Positions 1 to 8,063 of a DNA stretch of 64,000 nt are shown here, one piece after another. Under the pieces are notes generated by a model. That model was given only the letters and a program-made list of their open reading frames with translations, searched no databases and was not told the origin of the DNA. The position numbers were made by a program, and so were the translations under genes. The DNA is from Azolla caroliniana (Eukaryota > Polypodiophyta), in assembly GCA_043228905.1 (NCBI GenBank), contig JBHGNT010000011.1, positions 4,030,001-4,094,000 on the forward strand, in the 5' to 3' direction. The stretch's first letter is position 1, and every line of letters starts with the position of its first letter.

Positions 1-1552
1 CCGGCAGTGAACATGGTGATTTCAGAATTCATGGATGTACATCAAGTCACCACCTGATCGAAAGGATGCAATCCGGAAGCAGGCTACAAAGTGGATACAA
101 AAGGGAATTGAATGGAATGTAGCCGAAGGATGCTAAACCTGTAGCGCAATGACATTACCGGATGAACCCGAATTATGCAGTCAAAGTAAAAGAAGAAATT
201 GATAAATTGCTAAGAGTCGGTTTTATCCGACCGGTAAAGGAAGTGACGTGGTTGAGCCCAATAGTCATAGTACTGAAGAAGAACATAAAATCCCGGGTCT
301 GTGTCAACTACCGAAAACTTAATGCAACCACGGTGACAGATGCCTTTCCGCTACCATTTACAGATGGTGTATTGGATACGATAGCCGGACACAAAGTTTA
401 CAGTTTCTTGGACGGTTTCAACGGGTATAATCAGATTCAGATGCATCCGGAGGACCAAGAAAAGACGACGTTCGTGACAGAATGGGGAGTGTTTGTTGCA
501 GTGGTCATGATGTTTGGGCTCAAAACAGCACCGACAACATTTCAAAGAATTATAATGGAGATATTGGGAGAGTACAGCCTGACGTTCATGCAGGTATTTC
601 TGGATGATTTTGTTGCCTATAGCTAGAGCAAAGACCACTTGGACCATCTCTAGATGTGTTTGGAAAAATGTCAAGGATTCCAATTCAGTTTAAACCCGGT
701 GAAGTGTATCTTCAAAGTCACAAGTGGCGTATTGCTCGGGCACATTTTCAGTGAGGGAATTGTTGTGGACTTGGACAAGATAAAAGCAATTCTGCAAGCA
801 CCAACGCCAACCAATGCCAAAGCATTGAGCCGGTTCTTAGGGCAGATACGATGGCATAGCCGGATGCTCCGATATCTAGCAGACTTCACAACTCTATTGC
901 GTGCAGCTGTGCACCGCTTACCATTCCAATGGACGGAGCAAGAAGAGAAGGCTTATCAAGCGCTAAAAGTGATGCTATCACAAGCTCCTATGGTGCAACC
1001 TCCTTATTGGACGAAATATTTTCATGTGTTTGTCGATGCGTCAAACATTTCCATCGGGTGCATCCTCATGCAGCTCACAAAGCCGAAGTGGTACCGTCTG
1101 GTATACTACGCAAGCCGGAAACTTTCAAAAGCTCAACGGAATTATTCCACAATAGAGAGAGAAGCCTTGGGAATGGTATACAGTGTCACAAAGTACCGCC
1201 ATAATTTGTTAGGAAGAAAGTTTTCATTTCATGTTGACCACTCCGCACTAGTCTATTTGGTATCCAAGGCGTCACTAATGGGAAAATTAGCAAGGTGAAC
1301 CTTGTCACTACAAGAATTCAAATTTGATATATACAACCGACCTGGAGTTCAACATACTGTAGCCGACTAAATGAGCGGGTTAGAATCCGGCGAGGAAGGT
1401 GACTGGGTCTGGGATGAGTTTCCAAACGCGGAGTTATTCAAGGTGACCACGGAGACAGCGGTAGATAAGACAATAGCCGGTGAAAACAAATGGCTCACGG
1501 GCATGCACAAATTTGGTTCCGGATTACCTCTGGAAGAACTGAGCCAGGACGA
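1..1552 (+). mobile_element. Element H, segment 1: Tat-like Ty3/gypsy remnant
   Basis: This is the first of three collinear pieces of the oldest element; the others are 7313-7494 and 50188-50543. Positions 1 to about 127 match the linker after the second zinc knuckle of the related element D (the stretch reading PAVNMV). The sequence then jumps to the block just before RT. Relative to D about 1 kb, including the protease, is missing. The piece ends exactly at the GACGA target duplication of J. The 5' LTR and most of gag lie off the window or are lost. Assignment to the Tat/Athila side of Ty3/gypsy rests on RT resemblance from memory. Confidence 0.85.
131..1552 (+). pseudogene. H pol remnant: reverse transcriptase and RNase H
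   Basis: One reading frame runs through this stretch and encodes RT (MNPNYAVKVKEEI through the catalytic FLDDF block near 600), the RT connection and RNase H (core DASNISIG near 1035). It then enters the spacer before integrase (GLPLEELS). It is interrupted in frame by TAG at 624-626, TAG at 651-653, TGA at 1296-1298 and TAA at 1368-1370. Intact relatives carry tryptophan or tyrosine at the last two sites, so these are point-mutation stops. The protein would copy element RNA into DNA in a cytoplasmic particle; this copy cannot. The frame continues into 7313-7494 after removal of J. Confidence 0.9.
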
Positions 1553-1685
1553 TGTCAGGAACTCTATTAAGGCAGAGAAGGAATTAGTACTAAAAGAAGG
1601 ATTAGTACTATTGTTGGGGAATAGTACTAAGACAGAGAAGGATTAGTACTATGAGAGGTGTCGAACTTTGAGAGAAGGAATGAGT

Positions 1686-1725
<40 letters not shown>

Positions 1726-2015
1726 TGATGCGAAAGATATATGTATTATATGACGGAAGATATACAACAGTAGTTAGAAGGCTTAAGACTGGCGTTGAAC
1801 CGATTTGGTTCGAACTAATGCCTTGCGCCTCCTTTTATAGTGTCTTCAGGAATACTCCTGAAGTTTCTAGAATGTTCCAGAGAAATCTGGAATATACATC
1901 AATTTCCCAATAAAACCTAAATGAAAATAATATCCTTCAAATTACAATTCATAACCTAATGGTAAAGTCTCGACCCGTGTAACAAAAGGTTATGGGTTCG
2001 AGTCTAGTTATGACA
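1553..2015 (-). repeat. J 3' LTR
   Basis: The repeat is 463 bp, starts TGTCAGG and ends ATGACA on the plus strand, and matches 6850-7312 with no difference seen. It contains a (GA)n simple repeat near 1690-1721. It also holds the last codons and stop of pol, because the pol frame closes at 2008-2010 inside this repeat. Confidence 0.97.
1950..2012 (+). other. tRNA-like A/B-box segment at the J LTR edge (copy 1)
   Basis: The stretch begins CATAAC and ends GTTATG, a perfect 6-bp pairing like an acceptor stem. Inside are a box-A-like CTAATGGTAAAG and a box-B-like GGGTTCGAGTC in the order and spacing of a Pol III tRNA promoter. It lies on the strand opposite to the element. A second copy is at 7247-7309. 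The T-stem does not pair well, so this is a degenerate tRNA or SINE-type head, not a functional tRNA. Confidence 0.5.
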
Positions 2016-5000
2016 CTATCCCCCCTTTAAAACGACGAGTTTTACGAGTCGTTTTGGATTGAGGACCCGGTTTCTCGGGATATCGTCGATGGAAGTCTTC
2101 TAGAAGAGCACGAGCATTGGTCACATTCTCGATCGGTTCCCAAGTACGCTCGCTGGGACTATATCCTAGCCAATCGACTAGATAGTAGAGCTTGTTGCGA
2201 ACAATCTTGGAATCGAGGATGGCAGCGACCTCATACTCAGGTCCATCTTCGAGCTCGATAGGAGGTGGAGGTTGTATAGTACGTCTTGGGATAGTGCTCT
2301 CGTGATAGGGTTCGAGGAGAGAACTATGAAACACCGGGTGTATCCGAAGTTGCGGAGGTAGCTCGAGACGAAAAGCGACATCATTAATCTTCCCGATAAT
2401 ACGGAAAGGACCTAATCGCCGATAATCCAACTTCTCACATGGGCGAGTAGTCTTGATGTGTCGTCGTAGCAGCCACACCCGATCTCCAATGTTAAAACTG
2501 GATGGAAGTCGATGACGATCTGCGTAGTCCTTGTGTGATTGTTGAGCTTGCTGGAGTTGAGTAGATAAATCCGCTTGTATCTTGCGTAACCGCTCCAAAC
2601 GATCCTCCGCGCAAGGATTTGTGGACACTTCTGGGGTTTCAAGGACACACCACCTGGGATGATATCCCGTATAAGCGTAGAATGGCGTGACTTTAGTCGA
2701 TGCGTGGATAGCGTTATTATAGGCAAATTCGGCGAACTGAAGAATATCTGCCCAGTCATTCTGATGATAGTTGAGAAAGCACCGCAGATACTGCTCCAGT
2801 GTTTGATTTGTTCGTTCGGCTTGACCGTCGGTTTGTGGGTGGTAGCCGGAGGAGAGGTTACAAGTGACCTTCAGCATTTTAAAAAGGTGCTTCCAGAATT
2901 TTGACACAAACTGGGGTCCACGATCGCTGATGATATTATCAGGGAGTCCATGATGCCGACATACTTCCCGCATGACAATTTCGGCGGTGTCTTCACTAGA
3001 TATTTCTTTAGTACATGGTAAGAAATGAGCCATCTTTGTATATCGATCCACCACTGTGAGAATCGCACTGAATCCCTTAGAGACTGGAAGATCTGTAATG
3101 AAGTCAAGAGCAATGGATTGCCATGGCTTGCTTGGAATTGGTAATGGTTCTAATAAACCATATGGATGATGTCTTGGCATTTTCGCTCTGCAGCATGTAT
3201 CGCAAGTCCGAACAAAATCTTCGACAAATTGTCGCATACGGGGCCACCAGAATGATCGTTGTACTAAATCTAATGTTTTAGTACTACCAAAATGTCCTGC
3301 TGTATATGTGTCATGGCAGTTTTGTACTACTCGAAGGCGGCAAGAACCATTAGGAACATACAAAAGTTCTTTAAAGAAGAGTAATCCATCACAGTATTTG
3401 AATTGCCGATAATCCGTACCTGGTGATTGTGATTGTGAACATGACGCTCGAGAGGGGTCAATTTGTGCTAGTATAGCTTGGGCGAAAGCGTCAGTCTTCA
3501 AGTCCTCACGTATAGTATTGGTAATGTCGGAATCCACGGGCATGTCAAAGACCTGTGCTGCTTGCAGTCGTGCTGGACCCAAGATTACTTGCTTCTGGTT
3601 ATCGAAAGCTGGCTCACCGGGACGTGGTGTTAGATACGAACGCCGTGATAATGCATCTGCCTTCCCTTGGTGCTTCCCCGGACGATAGGTAATTTTGAAG
3701 TCGAAGCGTGTGAGGAAGTGGGCCCACCGAGCTTGACGTCGATTCAGTACACGAGCATCTTGAAAGTAGGCAAGGTTCTTGTGGTCACTGAATACAGTGA
3801 CCTGATGAGGAGATCCCTCCAGGAAATGCCTCCATTGCATAAAAGAATCAACTATTGCTAATAGCTCTTTATCATGAATTTCGTAGTTGATTTCGGCGGC
3901 GTCAAACTTACGGGAGTGGAAAGCCACAGGATGTAGCTTCTCGTCGTTACCCTGTTGTGACAGAATGCTCCCCAATGCGAAATCCGATGCATCAGCTTCG
4001 ATAATGAATGGTTTTTCCGGATCCACATGACCTAAAATTGGAGCTGATGTAAACGCCTTCTTAAGACTCTCGAAAGCCATGTCCGTCTCTTTAGACCAAA
4101 TGAATGATTGTCCCTTCCTGGTGAGCTGTGTGAGAGGCAGCACAATTTTTGAGTAATTTTGTATGAACTTCCGGTAGAAATTTGCAAAGCCTAGGAAGCA
4201 TTGCACATCCCGCACCGAACGCGGAGTGTGCCATTCTATCACCGTTTTGACCTTGGCTGGGTCCATAGATATGCCTTCTGAGGAGATGACATAGCCGAGA
4301 AACTCCACTTGGTTGCACCCGAAACTACATTTCTCTAACTTTGCATACAGACCATGTTCTCGAAGTCGTTTTAGTACTAATAGTACATGAGAATCATGTT
4401 CTTCTTGGGTCTTTGAATAAACCAGTAGATCATCCAAATAGATGATCAAAAAATCATCCAAGAGATCTCGAAATATATCATTCGCCATGTGCTGGAAGAC
4501 TGCCGGCGCATTAGTGAGTCCGAACGGCATGACCGTATACTCGAAGTGCCCATATCTGGTGCGAAACGCGGTCTTCCATTCATCTCCTGGTCGGATCCGT
4601 ACGAGGTTATAGGCTCCTCGTAAGTCGATCTTCGTGAAGAACCTGGCACCGTTGATCCGTTCTAAAAGACTTGAGATAAGGGGAAGAGCATACCTATTTC
4701 TTACTGTGACTTTATTCAAGCCATGGTAATCTACAACGAGTCGAAGCGAGCCATCTTTTTTCTTGACGAAGAAAATGGGTGCGCCGGCTGGAGATTTCGA
4801 ATGCCGAATGAAACCGTTCTCCAAATTCTCCTCTATATAGGCTCGAAGGACTTCTAGCTCGGTTGGTGACAAATTGTAGATCGGCCCCCATGGCGGCTCT
4901 TTTCCCGGTTGTAAGTCGATGGCGCAGTCGTACGGCCGATGATGAGGAAGTGTGTTGGCTTGTACTTTATCGAACACATCAGCATACTGACGATACTTCT

Positions 5001-5619
5001 CGGGAAGTTGAACGGTGGACTCCTCTTTGGTGGTGCTGGAGGGTTGTACTGATATTGCAAAGAGAAACATTTCCTCCTTGCGCCCTTCCTCACGCAACTG
5101 ACGTAGCGAAATGGTTGCAACCTTCTGGGTAGATCCTTGGGTTTGTCGCAACCGGATTTCCCTTGTCCTCCAATCTATGTCTGGGTCATGTAACTCGAAC
5201 CATGGTAATCCTAAAACTATGGGATGTTCTGGAATACTAATAATATTAAATGATACTACACATGTTAAGTTATCTAGGACAATATTAACGGGTTCCGACT
5301 CTTCTATGATATTACCAGAAGCAATGGGACGACCATCAATGACTACTACTGAGGCTGGACATGGGAGCTTTCTGAGAGATATCTGATGAGCTCGGGCAAA
5401 ATTCCTATCCATGAAGCAAGAATTAGCTCCGGAATCTAGAAGGGCTAAGGTATGTACTGGAGGGGTACTTTTAGTACTAACTGCTACTTGGGCTACGAAC
5501 ACATCACTAACTTGCTTAGAGGGAATGGAACCACTAATGGGCTGCACAGATCTAGGGCTGTCCAACCAAACGGCTCCTATTTTGGCTGGACTTAGTCGTT
5601 TAACTCTTCTTCTAATTGG
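2008..5619 (-). CDS. pol: J Pol: protease-RT-RNase H-integrase-chromodomain
   Basis: The pol frame lies -1 to gag and opens just after a TAG at 5620-5622. No ATG precedes the protease, so entry by frameshifting at 5598-5604 is more likely than independent initiation; the earliest near-cognate codon is TTG at 5565. About 1200 residues are open to the stop at 2008. In order they carry aspartic protease (ALLDSGANSCF, near residue 45 counted from the TTG), RT with catalytic YLDDLLVYS, RNase H (EADASDFALG), and integrase. The integrase has an HHCC finger (H...CDTC) and the DDE core (ALDFITDLP, SDRGPQF, QTDGQAERTNQ). A chromodomain (YYLVDWLGY, RTWEPIENV) sits at the C terminus. All catalytic residues I can check are present, and no frameshift or stop is seen. 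Confidence 0.96.
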   Translation of the reverse strand, partial: PIRRRVKRLSPAKIGAVWLDSPRSVQPISGSIPSKQVSDVFVAQVAVSTKSTPPVHTLALLDSGANSCFMDRNFARAHQISLRKLPCPASVVVIDGRPIASGNIIEESEPVNIVLDNLTCVVSFNIISIPEHPIVLGLPWFELHDPDIDWRTREIRLRQTQGSTQKVATISLRQLREEGRKEEMFLFAISVQPSSTTKEESTVQLPEKYRQYADVFDKVQANTLPHHRPYDCAIDLQPGKEPPWGPIYNLSPTELEVLRAYIEENLENGFIRHSKSPAGAPIFFVKKKDGSLRLVVDYHGLNKVTVRNRYALPLISSLLERINGARFFTKIDLRGAYNLVRIRPGDEWKTAFRTRYGHFEYTVMPFGLTNAPAVFQHMANDIFRDLLDDFLIIYLDDLLVYSKTQEEHDSHVLLVLKRLREHGLYAKLEKCSFGCNQVEFLGYVISSEGISMDPAKVKTVIEWHTPRSVRDVQCFLGFANFYRKFIQNYSKIVLPLTQLTRKGQSFIWSKETDMAFESLKKAFTSAPILGHVDPEKPFIIEADASDFALGSILSQQGNDEKLHPVAFHSRKFDAAEINYEIHDKELLAIVDSFMQWRHFLEGSPHQVTVFSDHKNLAYFQDARVLNRRQARWAHFLTRFDFKITYRPGKHQGKADALSRRSYLTPRPGEPAFDNQKQVILGPARLQAAQVFDMPVDSDITNTIREDLKTDAFAQAILAQIDPSRASCSQSQSPGTDYRQFKYCDGLLFFKELLYVPNGSCRLRVVQNCHDTYTAGHFGSTKTLDLVQRSFWWPRMRQFVEDFVRTCDTCCRAKMPRHHPYGLLEPLPIPSKPWQSIALDFITDLPVSKGFSAILTVVDRYTKMAHFLPCTKEISSEDTAEIVMREVCRHHGLPDNIISDRGPQFVSKFWKHLFKMLKVTCNLSSGYHPQTDGQAERTNQTLEQYLRCFLNYHQNDWADILQFAEFAYNNAIHASTKVTPFYAYTGYHPRWCVLETPEVSTNPCAEDRLERLRKIQADLSTQLQQAQQSHKDYADRHRLPSSFNIGDRVWLLRRHIKTTRPCEKLDYRRLGPFRIIGKINDVAFRLELPPQLRIHPVFHSSLLEPYHESTIPRRTIQPPPPIELEDGPEYEVAAILDSKIVRNKLYYLVDWLGYSPSERTWEPIENVTNARALLEDFHRRYPEKPGPQSKTTRKTRRFKGGIVS
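2016..2028 (-). other. J polypurine tract
   Basis: On the minus strand this reads AAAGGGGGGATAG and directly abuts the 3' LTR. This is the expected primer site for plus-strand DNA synthesis. It overlaps the end of the pol coding frame. Confidence 0.9.
5560..5604 (-). promoter_or_regulatory. Predicted -1 ribosomal frameshift signal, gag to pol
   Basis: On the minus strand a heptamer GTTAAAC (5604-5598) is in the correct phase, with zero-frame codons TTA AAC. A 6-nt spacer GACTAA (5597-5592) follows and contains the gag stop. An 8-bp stem comes next, GTCCAGCC (5591-5584) with GGTTGGAC (5567-5560), with one G-U pair and a 16-nt loop. Slipping back one base gives GTT AAA and enters the open pol frame. 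GUUAAAC is, from memory, the slippery heptamer of equine arteritis virus. The frames, heptamer and stem are read directly; function is inferred. Confidence 0.8.
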
Positions 5620-6761
5620 CTAAGGACATCAAATTTGTTTGCGAGATTCGGACTATTAGTACTATTAGGACTATTATGACTATGAGGATTATCAGAGATT
5701 CCTACTGAAATAGACTCGGGTTTAGTATAGTCAGAACTAACAATGACTTGGTTTACCTGCCTTCTTGGTCTATGGGGACAGTTTATCGCGATATGCCCTG
5801 GTCCACCGCAATAAAGGCATAATCGGTTTGTTCGGCGTCGTTGCTTTTCCTCCTCCGATAGCGGCCCACGACGACGTGTAGTGTCAATTTCCATTGGAGT
5901 TGGAGTACTTACTGGAGGCGCATTATGTGACTCCCTTTGAAAAGGTTTCGCTACCACTGAGGCATAGGTAGGCTCGGATCTTGCCCTCGGCATCTGAAAT
6001 TGTCGTTCCGAACGTCGCTCGAAGAGGCGGTTGTCACATCTGACCGCTCGACTGATTGCTTCTGTTAATGATTTTGGCTCTTCAGGGAAAGTCAAGAGTA
6101 AATCCTTGACATCGTTGCGTAGACCATAGCGGAACTGCTCCATCAATGCTTGATCATCCCAGGGGATATCGGCGGCGAGTAGGCGGAAATCTGCAGCATA
6201 TGCGGAGGCTGGACGGTCACCTTGGCGTAATCGCCGGATTTTGTTGATTGCAGTCCTTATGCTGTCAGTATCTCCAAAACATGCTTTAAACTCACTTATG
6301 AATTCTTCAAAATTATTTAGTACTGGAGATTCCTTTTCTAGTAGCGGAGCGAACCATGCTAATGCTGAGCCATTTAACAACGTGCCTACTAAACCCACTC
6401 GTGATGCATCGGTGGGATATCGGGACGGATGCATTTGAATAACTAACCGTACCTGGTTAAGAAACCCTCTAAACTGCGATCGCGTTCCATCGAACTTCGT
6501 GGGAAGGCCAATCTTGGGTTCTTTATGAATCCCTTGTGCTCCGTGCCCTTGTTGTTGCATTGCTACGATGGTTGCTTCGAGTTGTTGCACGCGTAACGCA
6601 AGTTCCCCATGCTGTTGTTGCGTTTGCTGCTTTTCTAAGGAAATTTGCTGAAGATCCCCCAACAAGCGTTGATTTTCTTGTTCCAAAGCATGAAACTTCT
6701 CTTTCAAGCATTGAAATTCCGAGAAAACGGATTGATACTCTTCAGCGCTAACGGTGGCCAT
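5592..6761 (-). CDS. gag: J Gag: capsid-nucleocapsid
   Basis: The ORF encodes 389 residues from an ATG to TAA. The N-terminal 65 residues look like a coiled coil (EKFHALEQENQRLLGDL). A retrotransposon_gag capsid region follows at about 85-250 (GSALAWFAPLLEKE, RQGDRPASAYAADFR), then a basic linker. One CCHC zinc knuckle, CLYCGGPGHIAINC, lies near residue 315, and a Ser/Asn-rich tail ends the protein. The product would form the particle shell and bind element RNA. The last 12 codons overlap the pol frame, where the shift signal lies. The ATG is the first in frame after the primer site and 5' leader. The capsid resembles chromoviruses of fungi and vertebrates (sushi type) more than typical angiosperm families, judged from memory. 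Confidence 0.95.
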   Translation of the reverse strand: MATVSAEEYQSVFSEFQCLKEKFHALEQENQRLLGDLQQISLEKQQTQQQHGELALRVQQLEATIVAMQQQGHGAQGIHKEPKIGLPTKFDGTRSQFRGFLNQVRLVIQMHPSRYPTDASRVGLVGTLLNGSALAWFAPLLEKESPVLNNFEEFISEFKACFGDTDSIRTAINKIRRLRQGDRPASAYAADFRLLAADIPWDDQALMEQFRYGLRNDVKDLLLTFPEEPKSLTEAISRAVRCDNRLFERRSERQFQMPRARSEPTYASVVAKPFQRESHNAPPVSTPTPMEIDTTRRRGPLSEEEKQRRRTNRLCLYCGGPGHIAINCPHRPRRQVNQVIVSSDYTKPESISVGISDNPHSHNSPNSTNSPNLANKFDVLSQLEEELND

Positions 6762-6835
6762 GGGATGAAGGAAAAGGGAAATAAGAGACTAGTAGGAAAG
6801 GAGGGAGACAGAAGGAAGAGGGAGACTAGTAGTTG

Positions 6836-6847
6836 AAATCGGTTCAA
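6836..6847 (-). other. J primer site complementary to its own RNA 5' end
   Basis: Two nt inside the 5' LTR the minus strand reads TTGAACCGATTT. Its exact complement AAATCGGTTCAA (12 nt) occurs once in the LTR on the same strand at 7103-7092, starting 33 nt downstream of the TATAAA box. The pairing stops exactly at the predicted RNA start. No TGG tRNA-type primer site is present next to the LTR. This is the arrangement used for self-priming by Tf1-type elements. Confidence 0.75.
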
Positions 6848-6849
6848 AC

Positions 6850-6982
6850 TGTCAGGAACTCTATTAAGGCAGAGAAGGAATTAGTACTAAAAGAAGGATT
6901 AGTACTATTGTTGGGGAATAGTACTAAGACAGAGAAGGATTAGTACTATGAGAGGTGTCGAACTTTGAGAGAAGGAATGAGT

Positions 6983-7022
<40 letters not shown>

Positions 7023-7312
7023 TGATGCGAAAGATATATGTATTATATGACGGAAGATATACAACAGTAGTTAGAAGGCTTAAGACTGGCGTTGAACCGA
7101 TTTGGTTCGAACTAATGCCTTGCGCCTCCTTTTATAGTGTCTTCAGGAATACTCCTGAAGTTTCTAGAATGTTCCAGAGAAATCTGGAATATACATCAAT
7201 TTCCCAATAAAACCTAAATGAAAATAATATCCTTCAAATTACAATTCATAACCTAATGGTAAAGTCTCGACCCGTGTAACAAAAGGTTATGGGTTCGAGT
7301 CTAGTTATGACA
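6850..7312 (-). repeat. J 5' LTR
   Basis: This 463-bp repeat pairs with 1553-2015. On the minus strand it holds the element promoter: a TATAAA box at 7136-7131, a predicted RNA start near 7103, and R-U5 down to 6850. It includes the (GA)n run and a second copy of the tRNA-like segment (7247-7309). GACGA follows at 7313-7317. Confidence 0.97.
7131..7136 (-). promoter_or_regulatory. J TATA box
   Basis: TATAAA on the minus strand sits within CTATAAAAGG. The predicted transcription start, about 33 nt downstream near 7103, coincides with the first base of the 12-nt segment complementary to the primer site. Confidence 0.75.
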
Positions 7313-7494
7313 GACGAATGCAAACACCTTGAGGTCCAAAGTTGACATTTTTGCTTGGTTCAGGATACACTATACCATAAGGGAGCCAACGGTATCTGGA
7401 GACACACGGTGAGGAATGAGAGAAGGAAGCAATATTACACAAGGCTCACTACGGAGTGTCAGGAGGGCACTATGCCGGAGATGCCACCGCCCGT
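7313..7494 (+). pseudogene. Element H, segment 2: integrase zinc-finger region
   Basis: This short piece continues the H pol frame after J. It encodes the end of the RNase H-integrase spacer and the start of the integrase zinc finger (QDTLYHKGANGIWR, then a degenerate counterpart of HCGVAGGHYAG in element B). It carries a stop and small indels. It is bounded on the left by GACGA, the J target duplication, and on the right by CCGT, the G target duplication. Integrase would insert element DNA; this copy is dead. Confidence 0.88.
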
Positions 7495-7800
7495 TGTCGT
7501 GAAGATCCGTCACTATGTGCGGATCATGAGACGGAACCGTCGGGATTCTACACCGGAAGAACTCGAAGTTTGCACTAGCTTTAGCGAGAAAGGAATTAAG
7601 ATAGATTGAAAGAGAGAGAGATTGAGATAAGATAGAATGCTTGACTTTAGATTGAGAGAGATTAAGATTGAACTCTTGACTTTAGATTTGAAGAACAAGA
7701 TTGATACATCAATTGGATAATGAATTTCTTACTTTTAATTTCTTGATTAATACATTGCTCCCCGTTTTTCTTCTTCATCCACTCTTTTATAGACGCCCCC

Positions 7801-7910
7801 ATGCATATGATGCATGTGAGGGTACAAGATATGCATAGAATGCATAGAATGCATGGAATGCATGTGATGCATGTTTGCCATTTGACGCTCATGCATTACA
7901 TGTGATGCAT
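7801..7910. promoter_or_regulatory. Cluster of nine ATGCAT (RY-type) palindromes in the G LTR
   Basis: Nine ATGCAT hexamers occur in 110 bp, several extended to CATGCA or ATGCATG. They lie immediately upstream of the minus-strand TATAAA box at 7791-7786. CATGCA is the RY/Sph element bound by plant B3 factors of the ABI3/FUS3/LEC2 family. The cluster is kept in the other LTR at 49528-49637. Regulatory use is inferred. Confidence 0.6.
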
Positions 7911-7993
7911 GATAACCATGTCACTCAATCAAGCTCTAATATGAGAATTTATATGTAAAAGTATAATGATAGAAAAAACATTTCTAAGGAAAT

Positions 7994-8063
7994 GACTAAG
8001 CCTAGTGGTAAGTTTATTGTCTCCTATCTTGGAGGTGCAAGGTTCAAGCCTTGCTTGCATCCC
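7994..8063 (+). other. tRNA-like segment in the G LTR (copy 1)
   Basis: The segment has a box-A-like CCTAGTGGTAAGT, an anticodon-arm-like hairpin beginning CTCC and ending GGAGG, and a T-arm-like hairpin GCAAGG-TTCAAG-CCTTGC containing a box B. The copy at 49721-49790 has the perfect CCTCC/GGAGG stem. It runs opposite to the element. Both loops are 6 nt, so it is tRNA-derived or SINE-like, not a working tRNA gene. Confidence 0.55.

Larger units (their letters stand above)
1553..7312 (-). mobile_element. Element J: intact Ty3/gypsy chromovirus, 5760 bp
   Basis: The element has 463-bp LTRs at both ends, TG...CA termini and a 5-bp target duplication GACGA at 1548-1552 and 7313-7317. By eye I find no difference between the LTRs, so insertion is very recent. 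Gag and Pol are both open, and Pol ends in a chromodomain, which defines a chromovirus and is thought to steer integration to marked chromatin. A polypurine tract abuts the 3' LTR. There is no tRNA-type TGG primer site; the sequence after the 5' LTR pairs with the element's own predicted RNA start instead. This is the best candidate for a currently mobile element in the window. Confidence 0.97.

Noticed and set aside
7801-7910. CRISPR-like array of regularly spaced short repeats
   Set aside because: The repeats are 6-bp palindromes with irregular 4-30 bp spacing in a eukaryotic LTR.
7994-8063. Functional tRNA gene
   Set aside because: Anticodon and T loops are 6 nt, no complete acceptor stem is found, and the segment is copied with the LTR.
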